Shown one piece after another: positions 25,220-34,734 of a DNA stretch of 64,000 nucleotides. The notes below the pieces were generated by a model. The model searched no databases. It saw only the letters and a list, made by a program, of their open reading frames with translations, and was not told the origin of the DNA. The stretch is from Enterobacteriaceae bacterium (GTDB taxonomy: Bacteria; Pseudomonadota; Gammaproteobacteria; Enterobacterales; Enterobacteriaceae). Positions within the stretch are counted from its first letter, which is position 1. Every line of letters starts with the position of its first letter. Position numbers and translations under genes: made by a program. The DNA lies in NCBI GenBank assembly GCA_902363335.1, contig CABIZV010000004.1, forward strand, positions 411,566-475,565, in the 5' to 3' direction.

Positions 25220-26516
25220 TTTAATTAAAAATAAATCTGATAAAATGTCTTTGCATGAACATAAAATCGTCAGTTCGATTGAAAATAACGGAATCAATCT
25301 TACAAACTTAATATATGCTATGAACGAAAATTTGGTTTGTGGGTTTGTATATACAGTACAATATTATTTTAATAGCAACAGCTATTTGTATGTGAAAAAT
25401 ATTGTTAGAAATATGGAGAGTCTTATCCGTAAACTATCTCCTACTCATATTGATGATAAGGTTCTAATTGAATATCAAAATAAGAAATTATCAAAAGCCT
25501 CAGCATCATTTCGCGTTTTACGACCATTTTTGATTAAATGGTTTGAGTTAGGATATCCGGGAATAGATGAAAGTGCGGTAGAACTGTTAAAGCATTTGGA
25601 CCTAAAAATAAAAAAATCTGGTCAGTCTGTGCTTCAAGATGATCCAACAGAGGGACCATTAAATAAAGAAGAACATACTTCTTTGATTAAGGCTATGAAT
25701 CATGCATATAGAAAAGGTGAACTGTCACTGCCACATTATGCAATATCACTATTGATCAGTCTTACAGGTAGAAGACCTCAGCAGTTAGTTATGTTGAAAT
25801 ATAAAGACCTTCTTCAAAAGAACTTAGATAATGGCAAAGTAGAATATGTAATTTCAGTGCCACGAGTAAAACAACGGGGTAAAGAACTACGATATCGAGA
25901 ACTTGCAATAATATCAGAGGTTGCATCAATTGTTCAATTGCAAGCTAATCAATCAGTGAAACTTGTTGAGCAAGCTCTTGGAAAAACTCTTGATGATTAT
26001 TCTAAACGAGAAGTTCCTATTTTCTTAAATGAGGAAAAACTCTCAGATTTATCCATAACAGGTTCAATTCTTCTGGAATATAATAAATTATATGCGAAGC
26101 CTACAATTGCTAATGTAGCATTGAAAAGTATTGTTAATAATGGGAATGTAATATCCAACCGTACCGGTTCGATACTAAATATTACTCCTCGTAGGCTTCG
26201 TTATACAATAGCAACTATGCTGGCTAAGAATGGGCATAATGTTAATACTATAGCTGAATTATTGGATCATTCATCTACTTCAAGTGCGGGGATTTATATT
26301 AAAAATCATGCTGACAGTGTTGAAAGGATTGATTCCGCTGTTTCAGAACAATTGTCATTTGTCGCTGATATTTTTATGAACGGAATCAAATCGAAAAAGA
26401 GTAGTCATTTCAAATTTTTTTCTTCAAGTAGATGCCAGAGTCAGAATTCAGGATTTCCTTGCAATCAATGTATGTTTTTTATTCCGATTGATCGCAGTGA
26501 GGTGAATCAACTATGA
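25212..26516 (+). CDS. Tyrosine recombinase 2, atypical active site and C-terminal Cys cluster
   Basis: 434 residues, AAGGAG six bases before ATG 25212. The phage-integrase fold is recognisable: Arg in SLTGRRPQQLVML, ITPRRLRYTIATMLAKNGHN, LLDHSS and Tyr in AGIYIKNH. In the usual H-x-x-R box the His appears to be Arg (PRRLRYT), so activity may be altered, as in some paired recombinases. After the Tyr a ~60-residue tail carries C-x8-C-x2-C (CQSQNSGFPCNQC), a possible metal site absent from the neighbours. Overlaps gene 3 by 4 bp (ATGA). Confidence 0.83.
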   Translation: MNNLIKNKSDKMSLHEHKIVSSIENNGINLTNLIYAMNENLVCGFVYTVQYYFNSNSYLYVKNIVRNMESLIRKLSPTHIDDKVLIEYQNKKLSKASASFRVLRPFLIKWFELGYPGIDESAVELLKHLDLKIKKSGQSVLQDDPTEGPLNKEEHTSLIKAMNHAYRKGELSLPHYAISLLISLTGRRPQQLVMLKYKDLLQKNLDNGKVEYVISVPRVKQRGKELRYRELAIISEVASIVQLQANQSVKLVEQALGKTLDDYSKREVPIFLNEEKLSDLSITGSILLEYNKLYAKPTIANVALKSIVNNGNVISNRTGSILNITPRRLRYTIATMLAKNGHNVNTIAELLDHSSTSSAGIYIKNHADSVERIDSAVSEQLSFVADIFMNGIKSKKSSHFKFFSSSRCQSQNSGFPCNQCMFFIPIDRSEVNQL

Positions 26517-28387
26517 ATAATATTATTTTGTTCAAATCAAAAAAACATATTCTTGTAGAAGAAAATTATAATGAGTTCATAAAATTTTGTCGCTATCAAC
26601 TGTCCGGACTAACCCAAACTCAGGATTGGGAGCAGTATGCCTGGAAAGGATATGTCACATTTAGAAAAATAGGGATTGGAAATAAAATCTTTGATTCCAT
26701 TGATGCAATGCACGAAGATTATATCAATTTTGCGAAAGCATATATCAGATATCAACACACATTGAAACCATTAAAAAATTATGGGGTTATTATGATGGCC
26801 TTGCGATGTCTCGAACAGGCCCTTTTGCAGGTTCAGAACACTGGTCTCATTTATAATGTTACAGCCGTTGTTTTCGATGAGGCAATGCAGATCGGGAGTA
26901 AATATTTTGAAGGTAACGTTTTGGCTAAATGTGGAATACAGCTTGAAAAAATATCAAAGTTTCTGTGTGAACATAATCTTGTGAAGTCAGGATATATCTC
27001 ATGGAAAAACCATGTAAAACAGAAAGTCAAAAACAATTATCTTCCTGAGATTGAGGATTATCACCGAAGCGATAAGTTACCAGATGAAGAAGCATTGCTC
27101 GCTATTGCTGATATTTTTTCTCAAAATGATGAGTTACTGAGTCCAAGGGATAAGTTCACCAGTTCAGTATTTGCACTTCTACTTTGTTGTCCGAGCAGAA
27201 TTTCTGAAATTTTAGCCTTACCTGCTGATTGTGAGATTACACAAATAGATGGCAAGGGTATCGAAAGATATGGTTTGAGATTTTATTCGGTAAAAGGGTA
27301 TGGCCCTAATATCAAATGGATTCCACGGGTTATGATACCAGTTGCAAAGAAAGCGATTAGAAGATTACTTTCCTTATCACAAAATGCAAGAGCACTTGCT
27401 CACTGGTGCGAAAAGTACCCGGATAAATTTTACCGACATGAGCTTTGCCCAACAGTTGATGAAAAAGCTAAATTGACCGTTGTACAAGTTTGCCATGCAC
27501 TGGGGTATAATTTATTTGATCATAAATCATGTGTTTTAAAAATTAAAAGAACGAGTTTGGATGGTGGGAAAAGTTTCTTAAACCACAATGATTACAACTA
27601 TTCATTGAGTAATTTGTGGGAAATTATTAGTTCTAATTTTAGCAGAGATTTTCCATGGTATGATAAAGAAAAATCCATAAAATTTAGTAATGCTTTATGC
27701 TTGCTCAATACTGATCAATTTTCTTTATCAAGAATGACTTCAATTTTCACATTTTACAAACCTACTAAAAGTTTCTTTTTCAGTGACATACAAAGAAAAA
27801 AAAGCTATGAGATGAATTATAAAAATATATTTTCCCGATATGGATATTATGATGATGAAGGTAAACCACTACTTATTCGCTCACACCAGCCACGGCACCT
27901 TTTAAACACAATAGCCCATTATGGTGAAATGTCTGAACTGGATATAGCTAAATGGTCTGGTCGTATCAATGCGAATCAGAACAGAGTTTATAACCATGTG
28001 TCGGAAGAAAATATGTTAGATAAAATCAAAGCTATTAAATTGAATAGGAGTAATTACTGTCAAAGGGAGTCAATACCCACAAATGAATTGACAATTGATT
28101 TTGATAACCTTAATCAAGGTGCAATACACTTAACTGAATTTGGTTACTGTGTACATAACTATTTAATCAAGCCTTGTGCAAAAATTAATCATCTTATTGA
28201 ATGTGATAATGAAACACCGGACATTAACTCAGTAGATAGAATTAGACTGCAATCTGTCCGAGAGAAAGTAATGCAATTAAAGAGAATAACTCAGATCGCT
28301 TATGAAAATGGTGATTATGGTGCAGACAAATGGTTGCAACACCACAAAAAAAATTTGGAAAGAATTAATAAACTATTGAATAATTGA
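26513..28387 (+). CDS. Tyrosine recombinase 3, large TnpB-like
   Basis: 624 residues, close to Tn554 TnpB (630). The catalytic set is recognisable: Arg in CCPSRISEILAL, H-x-P-R-H in RSHQPRHLLNTIA, Trp in AKWSGRINANQNRVYNHVS and Tyr in the same segment, about 120 residues before the end. The long N-terminal region (1-230) is unique and probably binds DNA arms or partner proteins. Translationally coupled at both ends, so the trio is made together in fixed proportion. Confidence 0.83.
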   Translation: MNNIILFKSKKHILVEENYNEFIKFCRYQLSGLTQTQDWEQYAWKGYVTFRKIGIGNKIFDSIDAMHEDYINFAKAYIRYQHTLKPLKNYGVIMMALRCLEQALLQVQNTGLIYNVTAVVFDEAMQIGSKYFEGNVLAKCGIQLEKISKFLCEHNLVKSGYISWKNHVKQKVKNNYLPEIEDYHRSDKLPDEEALLAIADIFSQNDELLSPRDKFTSSVFALLLCCPSRISEILALPADCEITQIDGKGIERYGLRFYSVKGYGPNIKWIPRVMIPVAKKAIRRLLSLSQNARALAHWCEKYPDKFYRHELCPTVDEKAKLTVVQVCHALGYNLFDHKSCVLKIKRTSLDGGKSFLNHNDYNYSLSNLWEIISSNFSRDFPWYDKEKSIKFSNALCLLNTDQFSLSRMTSIFTFYKPTKSFFFSDIQRKKSYEMNYKNIFSRYGYYDDEGKPLLIRSHQPRHLLNTIAHYGEMSELDIAKWSGRINANQNRVYNHVSEENMLDKIKAIKLNRSNYCQRESIPTNELTIDFDNLNQGAIHLTEFGYCVHNYLIKPCAKINHLIECDNETPDINSVDRIRLQSVREKVMQLKRITQIAYENGDYGADKWLQHHKKNLERINKLLNN

Positions 28388-28401
28388 AACAGGAGATGCA
28401 T

Positions 28402-28788
28402 ATGGCAAAACATTTAAACAGGAGTGAAATAAAGGCAATTAAACACATTATACTGACTTGGGACGGTAAAATCACATGGAGCGATTTATGTGAATCAGTT
28501 TATAAGAATCTAAACAGAACTATCACAAGGCAATCTCTAAGTGCTCATGATGAAGTTGTTGAAGCATATAGAACAAAGAAAAATTTGTCTAATTTGAAAA
28601 AATCTGGCCTTAAAAAGCCAGCTAACTTAACGATTGCGGCACAACAAATATTAAATCTTAAAGCCGAAAATGAAATGTTAAAAAAACAGAACAATAGATA
28701 CAAAGAGCAGTTTAGCTATTGGCAGTATAATGCTTATAGACATGGTCTCACTATGGAACAATTGAATAGACCATTTAATAAAAAATAA
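28402..28788 (+). CDS. Small HTH/coiled-coil partner of the recombinases
   Basis: 128 residues from ATG 28402, with AGGAG six bases upstream. The N-terminal half (LNRSEIKAIKHIILTWDGKITWSDLCESVYKNLNRTITRQSL) looks like a small winged-helix or HTH fold. The middle ILNLKAENEMLKKQNNRYKEQF is a clear coiled coil. Position and size match TnpC of Tn554 (125 aa) and would fit GmtX of gamma-mobile-trio elements. Likely a DNA-binding helper that orients or assembles the recombinases. Assignment is by architecture only. Confidence 0.7.
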   Translation: MAKHLNRSEIKAIKHIILTWDGKITWSDLCESVYKNLNRTITRQSLSAHDEVVEAYRTKKNLSNLKKSGLKKPANLTIAAQQILNLKAENEMLKKQNNRYKEQFSYWQYNAYRHGLTMEQLNRPFNKK

Positions 28789-28794
28789 TAGTTG

Positions 28795-28836
28795 ATAGGT
28801 TACACCTATTGACAAGTTAAATAAATACGATAAATA
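28795..28836 (+). promoter_or_regulatory. Promoter with overlapping inverted repeat
   Basis: TTGACA (28809-28814), 16-bp spacer and TAAATA (28831-28836). ATAGGT-TAC-ACCTAT (28795-28809) abuts the -35 element and could be an operator. It serves the gene at 28885. Confidence 0.5.
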
Positions 28837-28884
28837 TAAATATATGGTCAGGATGACTATTTCAATTATGCAAGGATGCATTTT

Positions 28885-29310
28885 ATGGACAAAAACATCA
28901 TCAATTCAGAGTTTACTCTGGAAGAGCAACTTATCATTATAATTGATAAATATATCTCAAAACGGTACCAGCCCGGAGATAAAAGTTTCTCATATCAACT
29001 TTACTTAATTTTTGTGGGATACCATTTAAAATATTTTTACCCTAAAAGGATTTATTCCAAATCCAATCGTAATATTGATAACATAATGACTATGTTTAGC
29101 TCGGTATACAAAAATCTGACAAGCAATCTTCTACAACGATTAAATAACAAAGAAGGAGTTATTAGGGAACTAAACTCGCTTGTTAATTACATAGATAACA
29201 ATCAAGAAAAAGCAGAGGAAATCTATGCTACTGTCAGAGCACAATATGAAATGAAAGTAATTGAGAAAGAGTTAACCCATGAAGTTCGCGTAAGAACCGT
29301 CAGGTTATAG
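28885..29310 (+). CDS. Hypothetical island protein
   Basis: 141 residues from ATG 28885, preceded by AAGGA; an earlier ATG at 28876 lacks a site. Helical and charged: FTLEEQLIIIIDKYISKRYQPGDKSFSYQLY, then a long helical C-terminal half (IRELNSLVNYIDNNQEKAEEIYATVRAQYEMKVIEKEL). Has its own promoter behind the recombinase operon and ends at a terminator shared with the convergent lipoprotein gene. No family recognised. Confidence 0.55.
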   Translation: MDKNIINSEFTLEEQLIIIIDKYISKRYQPGDKSFSYQLYLIFVGYHLKYFYPKRIYSKSNRNIDNIMTMFSSVYKNLTSNLLQRLNNKEGVIRELNSLVNYIDNNQEKAEEIYATVRAQYEMKVIEKELTHEVRVRTVRL

Positions 29311-29315
29311 GCAAT

Positions 29316-29337
29316 AAAAAGCCCCTAAGCAGGGGCT
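29316..29337 (-). terminator. Terminator between convergent genes
   Basis: AGCCCCT/AGGGGCT stem with a 4-base loop. A five-A run on the plus side gives T5 on the minus strand, so it is best suited to end the leftward lipoprotein transcript. Confidence 0.75.
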
Positions 29338-29360
29338 AAAAGACTTCTTGATATAGGCTA

Positions 29361-29675
29361 CTACTGAACTTCTTTCCAGACACCATCAGATTTGATTAGT
29401 TTTACTGGTTTTGTTTGTTTCATATTACTAATAGAGGCATCGACAATGCAGTTATAAACATTGTTTGCTTCTTCTGTGCAACTAACTTTCTTCACGTAAT
29501 CGATTCTTAAAAGATCTTTTTCTGTAACTCTTGAATCAAGAGCTTTCATACTTGTATTTGTTCTATCTACAACACTTTTGAAAACATTGTATATATCGTC
29601 TTGCGATGGTTCATTGTTACATGCGGTTAGAAGGAAGGTGGTAATGATAACTGTGATAATTGAGTATATTTTCAT
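29361..29675 (-). CDS. Small predicted lipoprotein
   Basis: 104 residues from ATG 29675; the longer frame would start at TTG. A lipoprotein signal MKIYSIITVIITTFLLTAC places the acylated Cys at residue 19. The mature part contains two more Cys (KKVSCTEEANNVYNCIVDASIS), likely disulphide-bonded in the periplasm. Function unknown. It is in a run of three leftward envelope-type genes that is unusual cargo for a mobile island. Confidence 0.65.
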   Translation of the reverse strand: MKIYSIITVIITTFLLTACNNEPSQDDIYNVFKSVVDRTNTSMKALDSRVTEKDLLRIDYVKKVSCTEEANNVYNCIVDASISNMKQTKPVKLIKSDGVWKEVQ

Positions 29676-29694
29676 TTTCTTATCCAAAAAACAA

Positions 29695-30081
29695 TTAATT
29701 AAGAATGCCAGTTTTGGTGTTGTTATTGTCAGAGGAAAAAGTCCATTTACTTACAGTCTCTCCCTTGAAGTCGATTTCAAGAGTTTTAGACTGAGTTTGG
29801 GAACCGCCAGTAAACAGCCCCACAACAGGAATGAAAGTCGTTGCATTGAACTGATTGTTAGACATGAAATATTTCCATTGCTCATTTCCATCATCGAGTG
29901 TGGTTCTTGTATCAGGCTCACCTAACTTAGTGAGTAATTCCGTCTTAGTTGTTTTGTTTTTAATGATCTTTGACTGGAGGCTTTGTGGTGTTTCGTTTTT
30001 AAGGTTCTGGTTCCCTGATGTTGAACAGCCAGAAAGCAGGAAGACAATAATAAAAAAAGAGGACGTTATAAATCGGTTCAT
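29695..30081 (-). CDS. BamE/OmlA-like (SmpA family) lipoprotein
   Basis: 128 residues with lipobox LLSGC (Cys at residue 19). The following KIIKNKTTKTELLTKLGEPDTRTTLDDGNEQWKYFM is the SmpA/OmlA repeat seen in BamE (compare the chromosomal bamE at 41333, which has GMTQQQVAYTLGTPM). Sequence between the two is far diverged. A short GGSQTQ loop and terminal strands follow. It may be an outer-membrane stress or exclusion-type protein. No role demonstrated. Confidence 0.7.
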   Translation of the reverse strand: MNRFITSSFFIIVFLLSGCSTSGNQNLKNETPQSLQSKIIKNKTTKTELLTKLGEPDTRTTLDDGNEQWKYFMSNNQFNATTFIPVVGLFTGGSQTQSKTLEIDFKGETVSKWTFSSDNNNTKTGILN

Positions 30082-30122
30082 TTACTTTCTCATTTTATGT
30101 TTGCGGTTGTGTGAAATTAATT

Positions 30123-30395
30123 TCACCGTATAAAAACAACTCTGTCTGCATACATTCTTTTGATTTTATAGATAAGAATAATGATGCTTACGAAAAACGT
30201 AATGACTGATACAAGAGTGCTGCCGGTCCACGAAAATGCTAACCACGCGAGACCAAATGCCACGAATTGAAACAGGAATGCCACACTGAGCGGGCTTTCA
30301 CCGTAAGCGACCTTTGCATGACAGCCTTTGCAAATCCGCACACCATGAGGACTTTGTGTAAAGCAGAACGGGCACTTTATTGTTTCGTTTTCCAT
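30123..30395 (-). CDS. Zinc-ribbon membrane protein
   Basis: 90 residues. The N-terminal zinc ribbon CPFCFTQSPHGVRICKGC (C-x2-C ... C-x2-C) is followed by two membrane helices (VAFLFQFVAFGLAWLAFSW and TLVSVITFFVSIIILIYKI). Such proteins occur in many mobile islands. Function not known. Upstream of the two lipoprotein genes with gaps of 41 and 19 bp, so possibly co-transcribed. Confidence 0.65.
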   Translation of the reverse strand: MENETIKCPFCFTQSPHGVRICKGCHAKVAYGESPLSVAFLFQFVAFGLAWLAFSWTGSTLVSVITFFVSIIILIYKIKRMYADRVVFIR

Positions 30396-30619
30396 AGCTA
30401 TCCCAATCTGGAAGATTAAATGGTGCGTTTACAGAGATTCTCGATGACCGACTCGCTTTAGTAAAATTGCTTGTACCGATCGATGGTTGCTGCTTGATAG
30501 GTGTTATCTTTCATAACTAGTTTATCGATCTGTAATAACGATCAATATTTTCTTGACTAAACACAAATCTATTACTAGAGAATAGAGTGTGGTTACGAAA
30601 GGTGTTTACAACTAGCTGT

Positions 30620-31804
<1,185 letters not shown>

Positions 31805-32216
31805 AGGGTTTGCTCCATATGTCAGCATTTAGCAGATGCTGGCGAAGCTCTTCCAGTTGTCGCTTCACAGCGAAAAGCTCTGTATAAGTAAGCCGGCTAT
31901 CTTTACTCTTACTATCGATATGATGAGCAATACGGTTTAGCTTCTGATTGATCTCACCCAGAGTCTTCCATGTATCGATGTTTACAGGAGGTACAATCGT
32001 GGGGAGCTTCTGTAAGGAAGCCATACGTAACCATTCACCTTTTGCGTAATGACCTCTGAGATAATTCAATTTACTTAATTCTTTATTATTTAATCTCACA
32101 CTGATACAGTGGGCTCGAAGTTCATTGTGTGTGATTTTAGCGCAAGCTTCGTTGCCATTTTTTTTAATTGACAGCAGTTCTGAATTTCTTGGTTTTTCAA
32201 TGTTGTGTTTTTTCAT

Positions 32217-32336
32217 ATGACATCCTTGTAATATGGTTAAATATTTATTAATTCATTTATAGTATTGTGTCAACATCCATTGTCATTATTTATTCAATCA
32301 CGATAACGAGCCATGATAGATAAGGCTCGTTACAAT
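32217..32336. other. Candidate oriT / intergenic region before mobC
   Basis: The only non-coding DNA next to mobC. It contains an inverted repeat TAACGAGCC ... GGCTCGTTA (32304-32312 / 32324-32332, 11-base loop). In small mobilizable elements oriT usually lies just upstream of mobC with such a repeat. The repeat could instead terminate the leftward gene that ends at 32337. A nick site cannot be identified by eye. Confidence 0.4.
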
Positions 32337-33434
32337 TCATCTAATGCGGTGGAAAGTCCTATTCGCTAAAAGTAAAATTTGAGTGAAACTACCATTATGC
32401 TCTGGGATATTATTGGATACCTCATTAAAAACTTCCTTTAAAATATAATTCTCATTTTGATAGGTATATTCGCTTGGGAGATATACAATTAGCGTTCTTT
32501 TATCTTCATAATTCTTATTATACTTAGCATTAATCACCTCGATGATTTTTAATGGAAAGTCATCTATGGCAATTTTCAGCTTTGCCATATTTTTTAACGG
32601 ATAAAAACCGTCATAGCTTTGAGATAAAATAGATAATAATTTATGATCATCAGAAGGGAGAGCACAAGTAATTTCTAATAAGAAACTTTCGCCTGATGGC
32701 AAGGTTACCATAGCATCATAATTTTCCGTTTTTAGCCCTAAATTTAAAATGGAATTAGAAGGGATTTTGATTTTTTTAATGAAATCTTTAATTGGGATGA
32801 ATTCCTCCCTTAAATACTTACTTTCACGATATTTACTTGAAAAAAAACCATCGAATGCTGAAAGATATTCATATTTATCAGCGGTGTCATCACCGTAAAG
32901 GTAATGATCAATTAATGTACAAAATTCCTCTATGGTTATTGCATTACTAAATGGTTTTATATCTATATTTTGTTTTTTGTATGATTTATTTTTTGGAGGG
33001 TGTATATGCTCTAACTCATGATTCGCGGTAGAAACTAAGTGGCAATAAAAGTCGGCCCAACCAGATGATGGATCTAATTCAAAATCATCATCGTGGTTAT
33101 TTGATGTAAAATCTTGCTCATTATTATCATAGAAAATTGACATGATCATATTTATTTCATGCCTAAGAATACTCGTTATATACTTTTGTCGAGCAATATC
33201 TTCCTCTAAGAAACTAAACGTCCAAAGAAAAAATCTATCGATTAGTTTTACTTCATATTCTTGCAGAAAAACATCAATATTTTCTTCTTCTTTTAGCTTT
33301 AAGATATAATCCTTCAGCATTGATATGAATTTTCTATATTTTTTCCATCCTAGTTGTGTATAAGGAGGTCCATCGTAAAATTTAACAAAAGTATGGGATT
33401 GTATTTTCTCAGATGAATAAAAATCTTCTAACAT
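32337..33434 (-). CDS. Unknown island protein with possible PD-(D/E)XK-like C-terminal core
   Basis: 365 residues from ATG 33434, which has GGAGG eight bases upstream; the longer frame has none. The N-terminal 150 residues are helical (FLWTFSFLEEDIARQKYITSILRHEINMIMSIF). The C-terminal part has NYDAMVTLPSGESFLLEITCALPSDDHKLL, a D ... E-x-T pattern resembling nuclease cores in which the Lys is replaced. Then strands ending TLIVYLPSEYTY and QILLLANRTFHRIR. No family recognised. It might be a defence or restriction-like gene, but this rests on one weak motif. AT-rich like the rest of the island. Confidence 0.55.
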   Translation of the reverse strand: MLEDFYSSEKIQSHTFVKFYDGPPYTQLGWKKYRKFISMLKDYILKLKEEENIDVFLQEYEVKLIDRFFLWTFSFLEEDIARQKYITSILRHEINMIMSIFYDNNEQDFTSNNHDDDFELDPSSGWADFYCHLVSTANHELEHIHPPKNKSYKKQNIDIKPFSNAITIEEFCTLIDHYLYGDDTADKYEYLSAFDGFFSSKYRESKYLREEFIPIKDFIKKIKIPSNSILNLGLKTENYDAMVTLPSGESFLLEITCALPSDDHKLLSILSQSYDGFYPLKNMAKLKIAIDDFPLKIIEVINAKYNKNYEDKRTLIVYLPSEYTYQNENYILKEVFNEVSNNIPEHNGSFTQILLLANRTFHRIR

Positions 33435-33532
33435 TGCGTAATCCTCCATTTTGAATCATGACTGATTATTTATATGAAATAAAGAGTATCTTAGTTTATG
33501 GGATTTACTTCTAATAAGAAAGAATTTTTTGT

Positions 33533-33660
33533 TTGATACCACTTATAATTTATATAAATAAGAGTATGTTTATCGTTTCTTTTATGACCAAAGGGAATAA
33601 AAGCAAGGCAACTCAGAGAAGCGGAGCTTCGGTGAGTTAGCTCTTGCTTTATTATTTTTT
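33533..33660 (+). ncRNA. Candidate small RNA with strong terminator hairpin
   Basis: A long composite hairpin (outer arms 33596-33608 and 33643-33653, inner AACTCA/TGAGTT and GAAGC/GCTTC with a GGA loop) is followed by TATTTTTT, a good intrinsic terminator on the plus strand. No plus-strand gene ends here. TTGATA (33533) and TAAATA (33555) with 16-bp spacing could be its promoter, giving an RNA of about 90 nt just before the 43-residue membrane peptide gene. Inference. Confidence 0.4.
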
Positions 33661-33737
33661 GTGGATTATTGAAATGAAACTATTGACATAATTATATGAT
33701 GCGCTATTAAAGTACAAGGATGAATAGGAGAACATTT

Positions 33738-33869
33738 ATGATTAGTGATGAAGTCTTGAAAGTTATATTTATTTCTGTCGGTGTTATTATGTCTTTAATA
33801 TGGCCATTTTTGGTATATTATAAAGTAACGGAAAATAATGAAACTATTGATAAAGATTGTGAAAAATAA
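33738..33869 (+). CDS. 43-residue single-span membrane peptide
   Basis: A short gene: AGGAG lies seven bases before ATG 33738. The peptide MISDEVLKVIFISVGVIMSL... has one membrane helix (residues ~7-28), then YYKVTENNETIDKDCEK as a polar tail. Its 3' end overlaps the convergent membrane-protein gene by 26 bp. A structured terminator stands just upstream. Size and layout recall small type I toxin-like or regulatory membrane peptides, but no family match is known to me. Confidence 0.55.
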   Translation: MISDEVLKVIFISVGVIMSLIWPFLVYYKVTENNETIDKDCEK

Positions 33870-34131
33870 TAAATCCAATTAAAGAAATAATAACGGCTAT
33901 TCCTAGTTGGATTGATAATCTTGCAGTAAAGTTATTGTATTTCTTTCTGGATATTAGGTTGTCGTATACAATTGTCCCAGTATGTGCTCCACATACTAGG
34001 GTGAAAAGAAAAACTCCGAGCACTATAAGCCACCAAGAATATTTATGTGCTGCGATATTAGGGTACGCAATACAAAAAAAGGCAACAATTGAAGATAGAA
34101 ATGTAATAGGATTCATTTTTTTAGAAGACAT
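33844..34131 (-). CDS. Small multi-span membrane protein
   Basis: 95 residues from ATG 34131, preceded by AAAAGG. Three hydrophobic helices: ITFLSSIVAFFCIAYPNIAA, WWLIVLGVFLFTLVCGA, and LGIAVIISLIGFIIFHNL. Short basic loop SRKKYNNFTARLS. Unknown function. Next to another small gene (34144) in the same direction with a 12-bp gap, so likely co-transcribed. Confidence 0.6.
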   Translation of the reverse strand: MSSKKMNPITFLSSIVAFFCIAYPNIAAHKYSWWLIVLGVFLFTLVCGAHTGTIVYDNLISRKKYNNFTARLSIQLGIAVIISLIGFIIFHNLYQ

Positions 34132-34143
34132 GTTTAGCACCTT

Positions 34144-34395
34144 TTAATATGATTCATATAAATGACTTACACACGTCCCACAAACTTTTCGTCCAATTCC
34201 AGCAATTTTTTCCCTCGCTTCCTGCTCAGTAGCACATGTGAAAAGGTTTCCTTTGCTTTCTGTATTATCCATTTTTTTGCATATGGATTTCAAAGAGGAA
34301 TTACATTTACGAGGTGAAGAATCTTTAGTCATGCTTCCCTCGAAAAGGTGAAGCTCTCCTGAGTCCTTATGTTCTTTCAAAGTGTAAGCTTGCAT
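34144..34395 (-). CDS. Small Cys-containing hypothetical protein
   Basis: 83 residues (MQAYTLKEHKDSGELHLFEGSMTKDSSPRKCNSSLKSICKKM...RKVCGTCVSHLYESY). Five Cys, with a C-terminal CGTC pair spaced like a metal-binding knuckle, and no membrane segment. The pattern suggests a small zinc-binding protein. Not recognised. Confidence 0.55.
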   Translation of the reverse strand: MQAYTLKEHKDSGELHLFEGSMTKDSSPRKCNSSLKSICKKMDNTESKGNLFTCATEQEAREKIAGIGRKVCGTCVSHLYESY

Positions 34396-34734
34396 CTGTA
34401 TCCCTTTTTAAACGCAATACTGCCTTTCCTTTTGTATCGCATAAAAGGTGCCAAAAAGCAAGAGTTGTTGTATTGTTAGTCAATGAGATAAATCTGTTTT
34501 ATTGAGAATCATTTCAATGATTATTATTACAGAAGGGTATTATGTTGAGAGACAAGCTTTTACAAGACCAAAAGTTATCCTCTAAAATGGCACGGTCCCA
34601 GTGCTCCCATATTATATATCCTATATCCTACACCTCACTAATTACATAACAACATAGTATTTTTTATTTCGTTTTTTGGGAGAGGAATGATAATTACTAA
34701 TTTTTATATTTACTAAATTCTTAGAGGTCATTTT
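34396..34734. other. Intergenic region before the ACNase-like gene
   Basis: AT-rich. Holds a dyad AATCATT-TC-AATGATT (34507-34522) and a possible 35-codon frame from ATG 34542 (MLRDKLLQDQKLSSKM...), with GAAGGG just upstream, too weak to call a gene. Nothing else recognised. Confidence 0.4.

Noticed and set aside
34507..34522. Fur-like dyad before the ACNase-like gene
   Set aside because: Only a partial AT-rich palindrome far from the start codon; not convincing as a Fur site.
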